A stretch of DNA of 30,102 bases from contig CALJMC010000024.1 of the NCBI GenBank assembly GCA_937982385.1, positions 1 to 30,102 on the forward strand. Reading direction: 5' to 3'. The notes beneath the pieces are model-generated. The model saw only the letters and a list, made by a program, of their open reading frames with translations, searched no databases and was not told the origin of the DNA. Shown in pieces: positions 1-9,382 of the stretch. Both the position numbers and the translations under genes were made by a program. The stretch's first letter is position 1. Each line of letters opens with the position of its first letter. The DNA is from an uncultured Rickettsiales bacterium. Its GTDB lineage: Bacteria; Pseudomonadota; Alphaproteobacteria; Rickettsiales; UBA998.

Positions 1-1412
1 GGGTTGCACAAGAATCTCTCGGATGTTCAGTGGTGGAAGTGAAGCAAGATGCCAATGCACAGTGGCATGTGATGGCCGATAGCAGCTATAACCGTCGTAT
101 CACCGCGACCACACCCATAGACATTTCAGGGCCAGCGCGAGGGCATAAACGCATGCAAACCGCAGCTGACCCAAAAGCCGAAGAGATATTAGGAACCTTC
201 GCTAATTGCGCAGGTGGAACGACTCCGTGGGGCACGGTGCTTACCGCTGAGGAGAACTTCAACTATCACTTCCGCGGGCTGCACAAACGCCACCCAGAAT
301 ATGAAAATTATGAACGCCTCGGCATCCCCGAAGACCCTGAATATAATGCATGGTGGAAGGTCGATACGCGCTTTGATATCAACCAACATATCAATGAAGC
401 GAATCGCTTTGGCTGGATTGTTGAATATGACCCGTATGACCCATCCAAAAAGCCCGTAAAGCGTACGGCGCTTGGGCGCTTCAAACATGAATGCGCCAAC
501 ACAACTATTGCCCCTGACGGACGCGTGGTGGTCTATTCAGGCGATGATGAACGCTTTGAATATGTTTATCGTTTCGTGACGAAGAATGCCTGTGATCCGA
601 ATAATCGTGATGCGAATTGGGGACTGCTCGATGAAGGAACGCTGAGCGTTGCACGTTTTGATGATGACGGCACCGTGACATGGCTACCGCTCATTTTTGG
701 TGAGGGTAGTTTGACTGCTAATAATGGATTTACTTCTCAAGCAGATGTCATGATTGATGCGCGCAAAGCGGGTGATATTGTGGGTGCAACTCCGATGGAC
801 AGACCAGAAGATGTGGAGGTTAATCCGCACACCAAAGAGCTGTTTATTGCACTGACCAATAATAAAAAGCGCAGCACAGACCAGCGCGATGCTGCCAATC
901 CGCGCGAGAAGAATGTTTATGGGCATATCCTAAAACTCACCGCACCCGATGGCAACCATGCTGCTAAGCGTTTTGAATGGGAGATATTCCTTAAAGGTGG
1001 CAACCCGAAAGATCAGGGCGATGCTGCCTATTATGAGAATGAACCATCCAAGCATGGCTGGCTCGCAAACCCTGATAACGTGACCTTTGATAACAGCGGA
1101 AATCTATGGATATGCACCGACGGGCAAAGCAAATCAATTGGTAAGAATGATGGTATTTACGCGATTGCGCGCGAAGGAAAATATGCTGGCGTGCCGCGTT
1201 CCTTCATGACCGTGCCGCTTGGTGCAGAAGTCACAGGTCCTGCCTTCACCCCCGATGGCAGCACATTATTTGCCTCCATTCAGCACCCCGGAGAAGCAAG
1301 AGACGGCTCAACCTACGCCACCCCCTCCACCCGCTGGCCAGATTTCCGCGACGATATGCCTCCACGACCATCCGTGATTGCGATTACTAAAAAAGGTAGT
1401 TCAGTCGGTTAG
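1..1412 (+). CDS. phoX: PhoX-family alkaline phosphatase (DUF839), 5'-truncated by window edge
   Basis: The reading frame is open to the left edge (in-frame codons begin at position 3), so the true start and any Tat signal lie outside the window; the GTG at 30 is only an internal codon. About 470 C-terminal residues are visible, against roughly 600-700 for full PhoX proteins. Family hallmarks include VVVYSGDDERFEYVYRF, the metal-site segment GATPMDRPEDVEVNP, a repeated beta-propeller-like NPDNVTFDNSGNLWICTDG segment, and FASIQHPGE near the end. PhoX enzymes are calcium/iron-dependent periplasmic phosphomonoesterases used for phosphate scavenging; that role is inferred from the family. The stop (1410-1412) overlaps the convergent rsmA stop by 4 bp, leaving no terminator space between them. 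No Pho box can be assessed because the promoter is missing. Confidence 0.9.
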   Translation, partial: VAQESLGCSVVEVKQDANAQWHVMADSSYNRRITATTPIDISGPARGHKRMQTAADPKAEEILGTFANCAGGTTPWGTVLTAEENFNYHFRGLHKRHPEYENYERLGIPEDPEYNAWWKVDTRFDINQHINEANRFGWIVEYDPYDPSKKPVKRTALGRFKHECANTTIAPDGRVVVYSGDDERFEYVYRFVTKNACDPNNRDANWGLLDEGTLSVARFDDDGTVTWLPLIFGEGSLTANNGFTSQADVMIDARKAGDIVGATPMDRPEDVEVNPHTKELFIALTNNKKRSTDQRDAANPREKNVYGHILKLTAPDGNHAAKRFEWEIFLKGGNPKDQGDAAYYENEPSKHGWLANPDNVTFDNSGNLWICTDGQSKSIGKNDGIYAIAREGKYAGVPRSFMTVPLGAEVTGPAFTPDGSTLFASIQHPGEARDGSTYATPSTRWPDFRDDMPPRPSVIAITKKGSSVG

Positions 1413-2251
1413 GCTGATTTTTGATAATGCCGCGAAAGCGCACAAAATTCCTCAACAGATAATGTTTCTGCGCGGCGGGTGGGGTCTATTCCTACGGCTT
1501 CCAAAAATGTTTCACCACCGAACGCTTTGAGTGATTGGCGGAGCATCTTGCGGCGTTGATTGAAGGCGGCTGCTACGACTTTTTCGAGCGTTGCGAAATC
1601 GGCATCATGCAGTGGTTTCGGGCGTGCATGTAAGGTGACAATGGCGGAGGTTACTTTGGGCGCGGGGAGGAATGCGCTTGGTGGCACCTCAAAGTTATAT
1701 TCTACATCGCACAGCCATTGGGTGATGATGGAGAGACGACCATAGCTTTTTGTATTGGGCGCTGCAGTGATACGTTCTGCGACTTCTTTTTGGAACATCA
1801 GCGTCATGCGGTTGATGCTCTCAGGGTTCTCCCCAATCATTTTGAGCCAGCCAATGAGCAAAGGTGTCGCGACATTATAGGGTAGGTTGGCGACAATCAC
1901 GCGTGGAGCCGGGACCTCCGACTCCACGTCAATTTTCATTGCGTCACCATGCATGATTTTTAGCTTTCCGTCGCTCACATTGACGAATTCTTGCAGGAGC
2001 GGTAGGCAGCGTTTATCGAGCTCAATCGCGGTGATGGATGCGGCATCGGTGGTGAGTAGCTCGCGGGTGAGTGATGCAGGACCCGGCCCAACCTCTATGA
2101 CATGCTCGCCGTCTTTTATAGCGGCGGTACGCGCAATCTTACTGGTGATATTACTATCAATTAGAAAGTTCTGGCCAAGCGCACGCGCAGCACGCAGCTC
2201 GTACTTATCAACCAGTGCACGGGTGGAGGGGAAATTAGATACGGACGTCAA
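1409..2251 (-). CDS. rsmA: 16S rRNA (adenine(1518)-N6/adenine(1519)-N6)-dimethyltransferase RsmA (KsgA)
   Basis: This 280-residue protein matches the usual KsgA length. It shows the LGQNFL N-terminal signature (residues 25-30), SAM-binding motif I EVGPGPAS (53-60), the acidic AIELDK strand and the catalytic NLPYNV motif (122-127), followed by the LMFQKEVAERI segment typical of the family. It dimethylates two adjacent adenines in helix 45 of 16S rRNA during small-subunit assembly. The start is a TTG at 2251; no in-frame ATG lies close upstream, and this start gives the expected N-terminal spacing to LGQNFL. It overlaps the surA-like gene by 17 bp, which implies translational coupling. It is the last gene of the lptF-lptG-helicase-lptD-surA-rsmA operon. 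The pdxA gene that commonly sits between surA and rsmA is absent. Confidence 0.95.
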   Translation of the reverse strand: MTSVSNFPSTRALVDKYELRAARALGQNFLIDSNITSKIARTAAIKDGEHVIEVGPGPASLTRELLTTDAASITAIELDKRCLPLLQEFVNVSDGKLKIMHGDAMKIDVESEVPAPRVIVANLPYNVATPLLIGWLKMIGENPESINRMTLMFQKEVAERITAAPNTKSYGRLSIITQWLCDVEYNFEVPPSAFLPAPKVTSAIVTLHARPKPLHDADFATLEKVVAAAFNQRRKMLRQSLKAFGGETFLEAVGIDPTRRAETLSVEEFCALSRHYQKSA

Positions 2252-3518
2252 TATAGGCCTCGCGACGCATCTTGCGTAGATGTTTCAATGCTTGCAATTC
2301 CATCTTCTGCGATACCAAATCTTGACGAACACGATTTTTGTCTTTGTCCGTGAAGGGCAGCTCTGCGCGTTCACAGAGCATCAGCAAATGAATGCCATCG
2401 GGAGCGGCGAAAGGGTCTGAAATTTCACCCACTTTCAAATGACGCACCAGTGGCAGAATTTCACCTGACATTTGTGAATAGCGCGTCGGGGTGTAATCCA
2501 CATTAATGCCCAAACCGTCGAGTTCTTTCATGCCTGCAATTCCCTTTTGGGTGCAGGGTCCAGGATGTTTCGCGACATTGCGTGCAATATCCATCAATAT
2601 ATCCACATCTTGTTCACCGGCATTATTCTCGAGTGAGAGCATAATACGTTTGAACAATACTTCGGCATCATGCAGTTTTTTTCCTGTACGACGTTTGTGA
2701 AGTTTGACAATTTCATAGCCTTTAGATGATTGCACGGGGCGGCTAATACCATCTTCTGGTAGGTTGATAAGTGCGCCAGCAATAGCAGGCTCCAAACGGT
2801 TGATGTCTGCCCAGCTCATTGCGGAATTTTGTACGCCCATTTGCGAAAGCTGAGACGCTAATACTTGAAAATCGGCGCCGTTGTTCAATTCTTTGGTGAT
2901 GCGAAGCGCGACTTTTTGCATTTGTTCTGAGGTCTCTACGGAATGGATGGGTAATACGATGCTAGAGGTGAGGACTTCCTCGATATTGCTGCCTGTGCGT
3001 TTGATATAATCGACCTCTTGCAGCACATCTTGTTCTGTGACAGTGGCTTCGGAGGCAAGGCGGCGTTGTACAAACCGGCGCCATGCAATTTGTGCTTTCA
3101 GTTGGTTCGTGAACGTGGAGGGGGTAATACCCTGCGATGCGAAATAGCCGAGTAAGCTGCCTGCTGTTTTCCCTCGTTTTTGTTCAATGCTTCTGACAGC
3201 ACCATCGATTTCTTCTTTGCTTATGAGAATATTGGCTTGCTTGGCGGCAGTGATTTGCAATGTTTCATCCACCAGTGCCTGAATGACTTGTGCCGCCAAC
3301 TCTTGGCGCACCTCAGGACTGTTGCCGAGGCCTGTGGTTGCAATCACCATATTGATACGTTGATTGACGTCCTCGGTGGTAATCATTGCGTCATTCACAA
3401 CGGCTGCAATTTTGAGTTTCCCCGTTGATTTGGGAGGCGTTGGTGCGTCTTGCGCAAATGCATTATGTGCAAGGGTCAGGCTGAGAATCAATGTTAGAAT
3501 ATATTTCATAGGGTACAT
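2235..3518 (-). CDS. surA: SurA-like periplasmic chaperone / parvulin-type peptidyl-prolyl isomerase
   Basis: The 427-residue length is close to E. coli SurA. A signal peptide is visible (KYILTLILSLTLA, cleavage near AFA-QD). It is followed by the SurA N-terminal helical domain (VVNDAMITTEDVNQRI; LVDETLQITAAKQANI), then a parvulin-like domain around residues 180-275 (ADFQVLASQLSQ; LPEDGISRPVQSSKGYEI) and a second, more divergent one in the C-terminal third (VGEISDPFAAPDGIHLL). SurA escorts unfolded outer-membrane proteins, including LptD, to the BAM complex. The ATG at 3518 directly follows the lptD stop (TAG then ATG); an alternative ATG at 3509 gives MKYILT. Placement between lptD and rsmA supports the assignment. 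Whether either PPIase domain is active cannot be judged by eye. Confidence 0.9.
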   Translation of the reverse strand: MYPMKYILTLILSLTLAHNAFAQDAPTPPKSTGKLKIAAVVNDAMITTEDVNQRINMVIATTGLGNSPEVRQELAAQVIQALVDETLQITAAKQANILISKEEIDGAVRSIEQKRGKTAGSLLGYFASQGITPSTFTNQLKAQIAWRRFVQRRLASEATVTEQDVLQEVDYIKRTGSNIEEVLTSSIVLPIHSVETSEQMQKVALRITKELNNGADFQVLASQLSQMGVQNSAMSWADINRLEPAIAGALINLPEDGISRPVQSSKGYEIVKLHKRRTGKKLHDAEVLFKRIMLSLENNAGEQDVDILMDIARNVAKHPGPCTQKGIAGMKELDGLGINVDYTPTRYSQMSGEILPLVRHLKVGEISDPFAAPDGIHLLMLCERAELPFTDKDKNRVRQDLVSQKMELQALKHLRKMRREAYIDVRI

Positions 3519-5678
3519 CTAATTTAAGTTGCTGAGTGAAAGGCGTATGAGGTAGGAAACGTCAGGTTCAATATCACGGTCACGAATAAAACTACGTTGC
3601 ATACGGGCGGTGACTGTAACACATTCATTACTATAGGCAAGCCCTGCACCAACATAGGTTGTGCGATCGGCGGTTAAGTTGCGTTGCCCATTGGCAAAAA
3701 CACGCCATGTATCGGTGAGTTGCAATGAGCTGGCGCCTGAGATCTCTTCGCGTGTGCCAAGCAGTGGATCACTTTGTAGTTGGATATAATCAGTGGAAAG
3801 CGATAAGCCTTTATAGTCAAATGCGGCACTAACTTCGTTACGATGCAGCTCTAATGTTTCATCATCCACTCGAAAGCCATAAGCGAGAGAGAAGGGGGTG
3901 TAATCGACATTCAGCTGTCCAACAAAATCAGATTGATCGCCTGAACCTTCTAAATTCGAGGGATAGGTGCGCTCGCCGGCGAGTTGAATTTCTTGCCCTA
4001 ACATCAGGTTAATATAGTGATTAGAGGCAGTTTGATACTGTGTGCGAACGCCATAAATTCCGCGTGTGCCATTCTCCACCAAATCGAGTCCTGCATAGCG
4101 ATTGGATGAAAAGAGTCCGATGGCAGAAAACTCGTTGATGCGGCTGTCTTCATTACTGATAACGCTCGCATTATTTCCGTTTGACGTGACAATCAATTTT
4201 GCATGCGGTTCCAAGACCAAGCTGGCATTATTGATTTGTTTTACTAATGGGTAGCGCCATGACACTGCTATTTGTGGTATGGCGCGCACAGCATCTTCAG
4301 TTGGCTCCCCTGTGCTGGATGTCTGATCACGCTGGGTAATGCTATAGGCATCTGCACGTATGGAGGCATCTGCTTCGAAAGCGTGGCCACCATCGGTCGT
4401 GTAAGGCACGCGATAGCCACCTGTGAGCGATAGTCGCGCGGTTTCAGCTCCTTGCTTGCGCGTTAGGAATAATGCGTTTTGATCCAAATAGAAGCGTGAA
4501 TTAAGTGCCAAGGTTTCAGATTCTATATGGGTGTCAATCGCAGGAACAATAAGGGGCGTGGTGTCGGGGTCATCATCTTCTTCTAGTCCCTGAAAACCAA
4601 TGGCGCGCACTCGGAAATAATCGCGGTTATCAAACCGTTCCACGTCTAACGATGAGGTGAGCAAATCTTGATAGCCATAACCATAACGTTCCAAATAAGT
4701 GTCATCTGAGCTATGCTCAATATCAAAGCCCCAACGCCATTTTTCATCAATTTTGGCTTCACCTTTTGCAAAAAGATGGCCACGGAAGTCACGCCCGTCC
4801 ACTTCTACGCCATCCTCGTTTCGACGGTTTGGGTAGGTTCCGCTTCCATTAAACTCGAAATAACCATTATCAGTACGCATACGATATTGTCCTTCTAGCA
4901 CAGGGCCTTCCCCAGAGGTGAGGCGAGGGGTGACGGTGGCGTCCATCGTTGGCGAAAGCGCGGCATAATAAGGAATGCGTGCTGCCGTGCCCAGCTGTGA
5001 TGAGCTTTCATATTCAGGGACTAGAAAGCCAGATTTGCTAGATGCATTCGGCATGGCATGAGAGAAATACGGGCTATAGAGTAGCGGAACGCCCATCACT
5101 TCCATGCGAGCATTACGATAGGAAATTTGCTCTTCATCTTCGTCAATCGTCACCGTATCTGCTTTGAGTTGCCACAATGGCGTGCCATCGGTGCCATCAT
5201 CATTAACGCAGACTTTACATGGTGAAAAGACTGCTTTGGTTAATTCTGTTTGTGTCTCTGAAATGCGATTCGCTTCACGGGCAGCAAACACAGCATCATC
5301 TTTCATACGGATACGAATATCATTGATGAGTCCTTGCTTCATGTCATCTTGCAGCTCCATTTGGTCTGCAAACATCACGTTTCCATCAGGTTGAAGCAGG
5401 CTGATATTGCCCTCTGCCTTTACCTGATTTATCTGTTGGCTGTAGGTGATTTTATCGGCAAAAAGGACATATTCCCCCTGCACTACCTCTACTTTTCCCA
5501 TCGCCACCACCACGCCATGATCACGATCATAGCCAAGTTTTTCAGCTTCCATATAGATGGGCGTGCGGCTTGGTCCAGGGATGTTGGCAAATAGGTGCAG
5601 AGGCGTCATCACCCCTAGCATCACACAGCAAAACAATAGCCTCTGTTTTATGAATAATTTTACACCAATAACCATCAT
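3519..5678 (-). CDS. lptD: LPS-assembly protein LptD (OstA/Imp)
   Basis: This is a 719-residue outer-membrane protein that receives LPS from LptA and inserts it into the outer leaflet together with LptE. The N-terminus has a basic/hydrophobic signal (KLFIKQRLLFCCVML, cleavage near LFA-NI). An OstA/LptA-like beta-jellyroll follows at about residues 40-140 (YMEAEKLGYDRDHGVVVAMG; VMFADQMEL), and then a long C-terminal beta-barrel. Mature cysteines are C154 and C157 (CKVC) plus C686, so disulfide pairing between the N-domain and the barrel is possible, as in better studied LptD. No Shine-Dalgarno precedes the ATG at 5678 or the adjacent ATG at 5675, but a TATAAC box lies 3-6 nt upstream, so a short-leader or leaderless transcript is possible. 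It abuts surA and lies 60 bp after the helicase gene. Confidence 0.95.
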   Translation of the reverse strand: MMVIGVKLFIKQRLLFCCVMLGVMTPLHLFANIPGPSRTPIYMEAEKLGYDRDHGVVVAMGKVEVVQGEYVLFADKITYSQQINQVKAEGNISLLQPDGNVMFADQMELQDDMKQGLINDIRIRMKDDAVFAAREANRISETQTELTKAVFSPCKVCVNDDGTDGTPLWQLKADTVTIDEDEEQISYRNARMEVMGVPLLYSPYFSHAMPNASSKSGFLVPEYESSSQLGTAARIPYYAALSPTMDATVTPRLTSGEGPVLEGQYRMRTDNGYFEFNGSGTYPNRRNEDGVEVDGRDFRGHLFAKGEAKIDEKWRWGFDIEHSSDDTYLERYGYGYQDLLTSSLDVERFDNRDYFRVRAIGFQGLEEDDDPDTTPLIVPAIDTHIESETLALNSRFYLDQNALFLTRKQGAETARLSLTGGYRVPYTTDGGHAFEADASIRADAYSITQRDQTSSTGEPTEDAVRAIPQIAVSWRYPLVKQINNASLVLEPHAKLIVTSNGNNASVISNEDSRINEFSAIGLFSSNRYAGLDLVENGTRGIYGVRTQYQTASNHYINLMLGQEIQLAGERTYPSNLEGSGDQSDFVGQLNVDYTPFSLAYGFRVDDETLELHRNEVSAAFDYKGLSLSTDYIQLQSDPLLGTREEISGASSLQLTDTWRVFANGQRNLTADRTTYVGAGLAYSNECVTVTARMQRSFIRDRDIEPDVSYLIRLSLSNLN

Positions 5679-5738
5679 CTAGTTATAAGTGAATTTGACG
5701 GTGACGCAACTATATTAGCCATCAAAAGAGGCAGAGAT

Positions 5739-7079
5739 TTACGAGTGTTGCTTATAGTCTAAACTGGGTTGAAATGGCTCAGGGGATTGAGTGCTCATTT
5801 GATGCATGAAGCGGATAATATCCTCATCAACTCTGATATCGCTGGCTTTGAGAGGGCAGACGAGCTTTACGCCGTTTAATGTACGGCATCGGCTGAGCGC
5901 GACATAAGCCTGTCCCTTGGTAAACGCACCATTGCCCAAGTTAATCACCACATTGTCAAAGGTTTTTCCTTGGCTTTTATGGATGGTGATCGCCCAAGCG
6001 AGCTGCAGCGGAAATTGCTCATAACTGCCAACGACTACTTCCGCCATTTTCTCAGTCTTTGCATCATATTCATAGCGAATCGCCTCCCATTTTTGACGCT
6101 CCACCACATATTCGTCGCTCTCAACACGCACGGTAATCTTTTGGTCTGCCAGCTTGGTGACTTCACCAACGGTGCCATTGACCCAGCGTTTGTCTTTGTC
6201 ATTCTTTGAGAACATGACATGGGCACCGACTTTTAATTCCAAATCGAGCGGCGCGGGTAACTTCTCATTCTCTTTAGCAAAGCTGCCTTTTGCTGCACCA
6301 TCATAATTGTGTGAAGGTGTGCTGAGGGCATCTAGTTTATTGAGGTTGTTATAATCTGCTACTCTGTTGGTGGTGGTTAGAATGATGGCATCAGAGGCTT
6401 CTGCATCGGGTTTGCAGTGATGCGCATTGAACCAGTTGAGCATTTTGGGGGTGAGGGTGTTTTCACGCAAATGGTTCAAAAAGCGAATGAAGGCATCATC
6501 GGATTGTCTGAAAATCTGGGTCAGTTCTAAAAATTGAAAATGGATGTTGGCGAAGCTTTTTGCTTCGAAGAAATAGGGCGAGGAATAATAGGAATGAAAT
6601 GCCTCTTTCTCGTGATGCGTCAAAACGGGCGGCAGCTGATATAAGTCACCAATTAAACAAAGCTGCACGCCTCCAAGCGGGTGCCCAGAATCTTTGCCGT
6701 TAAGTGTGAGGAAGGTGCAAATGGCGTCCATCATATCGGCGCGCACCATCGAAATTTCATCAATAACTAGAATATCGACAGCCTTATAGAGCTTGCGCAA
6801 ATCTTTACGCGCATGGCGCGGTGCATCAGGATCCATAAACCCTGGGCGAAACCCGAAAAAAGAATGAATCGTCTGCCCTTTAACATTAATCGCCGCAACC
6901 CCTGTGGGCGCAACAACAGCAATATTTTTTTCAGTATTATTTCTAAAATAATCGAGAAAAGTGGATTTTCCTGTCCCCGCCTTGCCAGTCAGAAATACAT
7001 GTGCATCAGAATGTTCCAACAGCTCATAGGCGTTTTTATATTCATCCGTGAAAGTGATGTTCTGTGGGCTGTTATCCAT
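5739..7079 (-). CDS. Pif1/RecD-like superfamily 1 DNA helicase
   Basis: A 446-residue SF1 helicase of the Pif1-like group (COG0507 type). Walker A GKAGTGKST is at residues 32-40, Walker B VIDEIS at 105-110, motif III GDLYQLPPV at 144-152, a TTTNRVAD motif IV region in the middle, and the C-terminal UvrD_C_2-like block ITIHKSQGKTFDNVVI from about residue 364 with ALSRCR near 394-399. Pif1-type enzymes unwind DNA 5' to 3' and resolve G-quadruplexes and R-loops; that activity is inferred from the family. The frame extends upstream to 7181, but the ATG at 7079 fits best: it overlaps the lptG stop by 8 bp and puts the Walker A at the usual distance. Its location inside an LPS-transport operon is odd and has no obvious functional reason. 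Confidence 0.88.
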   Translation of the reverse strand: MDNSPQNITFTDEYKNAYELLEHSDAHVFLTGKAGTGKSTFLDYFRNNTEKNIAVVAPTGVAAINVKGQTIHSFFGFRPGFMDPDAPRHARKDLRKLYKAVDILVIDEISMVRADMMDAICTFLTLNGKDSGHPLGGVQLCLIGDLYQLPPVLTHHEKEAFHSYYSSPYFFEAKSFANIHFQFLELTQIFRQSDDAFIRFLNHLRENTLTPKMLNWFNAHHCKPDAEASDAIILTTTNRVADYNNLNKLDALSTPSHNYDGAAKGSFAKENEKLPAPLDLELKVGAHVMFSKNDKDKRWVNGTVGEVTKLADQKITVRVESDEYVVERQKWEAIRYEYDAKTEKMAEVVVGSYEQFPLQLAWAITIHKSQGKTFDNVVINLGNGAFTKGQAYVALSRCRTLNGVKLVCPLKASDIRVDEDIIRFMHQMSTQSPEPFQPSLDYKQHS

Positions 7080-8208
7080 CTTCAAGCTGCAATAAAAGTG
7101 CGGTGCCAGCGATGAGAGCCATGACGGGTGGCGTCCAGCTTGCAAGCATAACTGGAAGCCCGCCTGAATAGCCAAATGCATGAAAAATATTGAGCAAGAA
7201 ATTCATCATGAACCCAACCGCAACACCGCTAATGATGAGCACACTCACGCCACCTCTGCGATGCTGCCGCAGTGAGAAAATAGCTGCGACAAGTACCATG
7301 CCTGCGAGCAGCAAGGGTGACGCGAACATCGCATGCCAATGGACTTTGTGACGCAGCGCTGAGAAGCCTGCATTTTCCAACGTGTTGATGAACCCAGTCA
7401 GCTGCCAAAAAGATAAGGTGGAGGGATCAGCAAAGCTATCTTGAATTTGCGAGAGATTCAAATCTGTCGCTAGTGTGTAGCGCGATTGTGTCGAAGGCGC
7501 GCCTCCCACTCTGGTGAGCGCAATATTTTCCAGTTGCCATAAGCCATCACGCAGATAGCCTCGTTCTGCGTCAATGCGCCCGATAAACTGATTGTCCATA
7601 TCATAGCTAAACACAGTCACTTCTTGCAACACCATCTCACCTTCATGGCTGATGCGTGAGGCATGTAAAATATACTCCCGCATTTGGCTGCCGAAAATTT
7701 CAGTAATCCCGGAACTTTCATTGCTTTGGCGTAGCCACAAACCCGATGAAGAGACGGTCAATTGACTGGATTTTCCTGCAATATAGCGGTCTTCTAGCAT
7801 TTCATAACGCGCGGTGAGGGCGGATGATACAGGGTTGAATACGAGCAGCACAAATATACCAATCAGGAATGCAAACGCACATAATGGGGTGAGAAATTGC
7901 CACACTGAAATGCCAGAGGCACGCGCAATAACGAGTTCTTGTGAGCGGGTGAGCTTAGTGAGCGTCATCATCGCGCCAATCAAAATGCCATAAGGCAAGA
8001 TTTCTTCCATCATGTTTGGGAGTTTGAGAAATGCCATTTCAACGACCGTTGTAAAACTGACATCTGCCTTGTTGGAAGTGCGACGAATCAGTTCGACAAA
8101 GTCAATCATACCAACCACGGATAACACCACACCAAGCGCTATCGCAACGGAGCTGAGGAAATGTTTGCCGATATACCATGAGAAAGTAAGAGGGAATTTC
8201 ATATTCAT
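7072..8208 (-). CDS. lptG: LPS export ABC transporter permease LptG
   Basis: A YjgP/YjgQ-family inner-membrane protein of about 378 residues. It has an N-terminal transmembrane helix (HFLSSVAIALGVVLSVVGMI), two further helices around residues 50-120 with the LTKLTRSQELVIARASGIS coupling segment that contacts LptB, a periplasmic jellyroll, and three C-terminal helices. The longer open frame reaching 8421 lies inside lptF and is not the real N-terminus. The ATG at 8208 overlaps the lptF stop as ATGA; a second ATG at 8202 (MKFPLTF) has better spacing from the GGAG sequence and is an alternative. With LptF and LptB it extracts LPS from the inner membrane toward LptC/A/D. lptB is not in the window. 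Confidence 0.92.
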   Translation of the reverse strand: MNMKFPLTFSWYIGKHFLSSVAIALGVVLSVVGMIDFVELIRRTSNKADVSFTTVVEMAFLKLPNMMEEILPYGILIGAMMTLTKLTRSQELVIARASGISVWQFLTPLCAFAFLIGIFVLLVFNPVSSALTARYEMLEDRYIAGKSSQLTVSSSGLWLRQSNESSGITEIFGSQMREYILHASRISHEGEMVLQEVTVFSYDMDNQFIGRIDAERGYLRDGLWQLENIALTRVGGAPSTQSRYTLATDLNLSQIQDSFADPSTLSFWQLTGFINTLENAGFSALRHKVHWHAMFASPLLLAGMVLVAAIFSLRQHRRGGVSVLIISGVAVGFMMNFLLNIFHAFGYSGGLPVMLASWTPPVMALIAGTALLLQLEDG

Positions 8209-9332
8209 ACGCTCCCTGATGCAGCGGGGATGTCCTGCTGATTTCTTGGCGTCATGGCGCGTTCTTTGATCAGGATGGTGAAGCATAGCGCAATCACACC
8301 AAGCGACAAAAGATAGATGGCGGGTACAAGTTCGGGCTGTTTTACCATCGCATTGGCCACGCCAAACATCGCAATGACAAACATGATGGCGCTGAGTGAT
8401 ATTTTCGCAGTAAGCTTCCAACTGCTGCGACGATTAAATTCGCTTTTAAGCAAAGCTGTCGCGGCGAGCAACCCTAGTGCGAGTGATACGAGCGGCCATG
8501 TCAGGCGTTGATGGGCTTGCGCGAGCAATGCGTTCTTTTTTCCTGAGTCAGTATGATTGGCTGGGTCGAAGAGTTCATGAATCAAATATTCATCTTCCCC
8601 TTTTTTGCGTTTGCCTGCCCGATTGGTGTAGAAGCTTAAATCCAAACCATAGCTATCAAAATGCAACCAACTCATTTGCCCCTTCGCATTGCGTTCTTGT
8701 CGCAAGCCTTTCGTCAACTGAAAGCGCGGCCCTTTGGAGGTTTGAATAAGTTTTCCCTCATCTGCCATCATGGTGGTGTTCATGCCTTTGAGGCGATTAT
8801 CATGTACCAATATTCCCTTCATATTTCCTGCCTCATCACGCTCACGCACAAATACAGTTAATCCTGGAATTGGGCTATTAAACACTTCCTCTTGCAGTAA
8901 CACAGAGGAATAATTATCACGCAAAAAATTCTGCGTTTCTTTAAACTGATGCTTGGCAATCGGCATAATATAGAAGGCAATAAGCGCAACCAACGCAGTG
9001 ACGGTTACTCCCGTTAGTATGGCTGGGCGGGCAAGCTGTATACTGCTCAACCCTGATGCTTTAAGCACTACCAGCTCGCTATCAGAAGCGAGTTTTTGAT
9101 AGGCAAACATCACCCCAATAAAGAGCGATACGGGCAGTACCACCATCAATAATGATGGCAAAAGCAACATCGCTAGATACATAAAATCACCAATCGACAA
9201 CCCGCGATTGACGATAAAATCAATATAGCGAAGGGCCTGCGTCAACCAGATGATGCTCGTCAGGCACAGTGTGACGAGCAGCGTTGGCCAACCAATCAAT
9301 TTTACCATATAGAGGTTGTATCGTTTGAACAC
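8205..9332 (-). CDS. lptF: LPS export ABC transporter permease LptF
   Basis: A 375-residue YjgP/YjgQ-family permease. The N-terminal FKRYNLYMVKLIGWPTLLV resembles the amphipathic start plus first helix of LptF. The coupling segment YQKLASDSELVVLKASGLS follows TM2-3, a periplasmic domain occupies the middle, and C-terminal helices follow (LVSLALGLLAATALL; AIMFVIAMFGVAN). It is the first gene of the minus-strand operon and is coupled to lptG by an ATGA overlap. The start is taken as GTG at 9332; a later ATG at 9308 would remove the conserved leading residues. No Shine-Dalgarno is evident. A TATAAC box at 9338-9343 lies only 5 nt upstream, with a weak TTGGGA at 9359-9364. It is divergent from pepA, as in many alphaproteobacteria. 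Confidence 0.93.
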   Translation of the reverse strand: MFKRYNLYMVKLIGWPTLLVTLCLTSIIWLTQALRYIDFIVNRGLSIGDFMYLAMLLLPSLLMVVLPVSLFIGVMFAYQKLASDSELVVLKASGLSSIQLARPAILTGVTVTALVALIAFYIMPIAKHQFKETQNFLRDNYSSVLLQEEVFNSPIPGLTVFVRERDEAGNMKGILVHDNRLKGMNTTMMADEGKLIQTSKGPRFQLTKGLRQERNAKGQMSWLHFDSYGLDLSFYTNRAGKRKKGEDEYLIHELFDPANHTDSGKKNALLAQAHQRLTWPLVSLALGLLAATALLKSEFNRRSSWKLTAKISLSAIMFVIAMFGVANAMVKQPELVPAIYLLSLGVIALCFTILIKERAMTPRNQQDIPAASGSV

Positions 9333-9382
9333 TGTGCGTTATAGTCTCTCTATTAATTTCCCAACCCGTGCCAGCGCATGGG

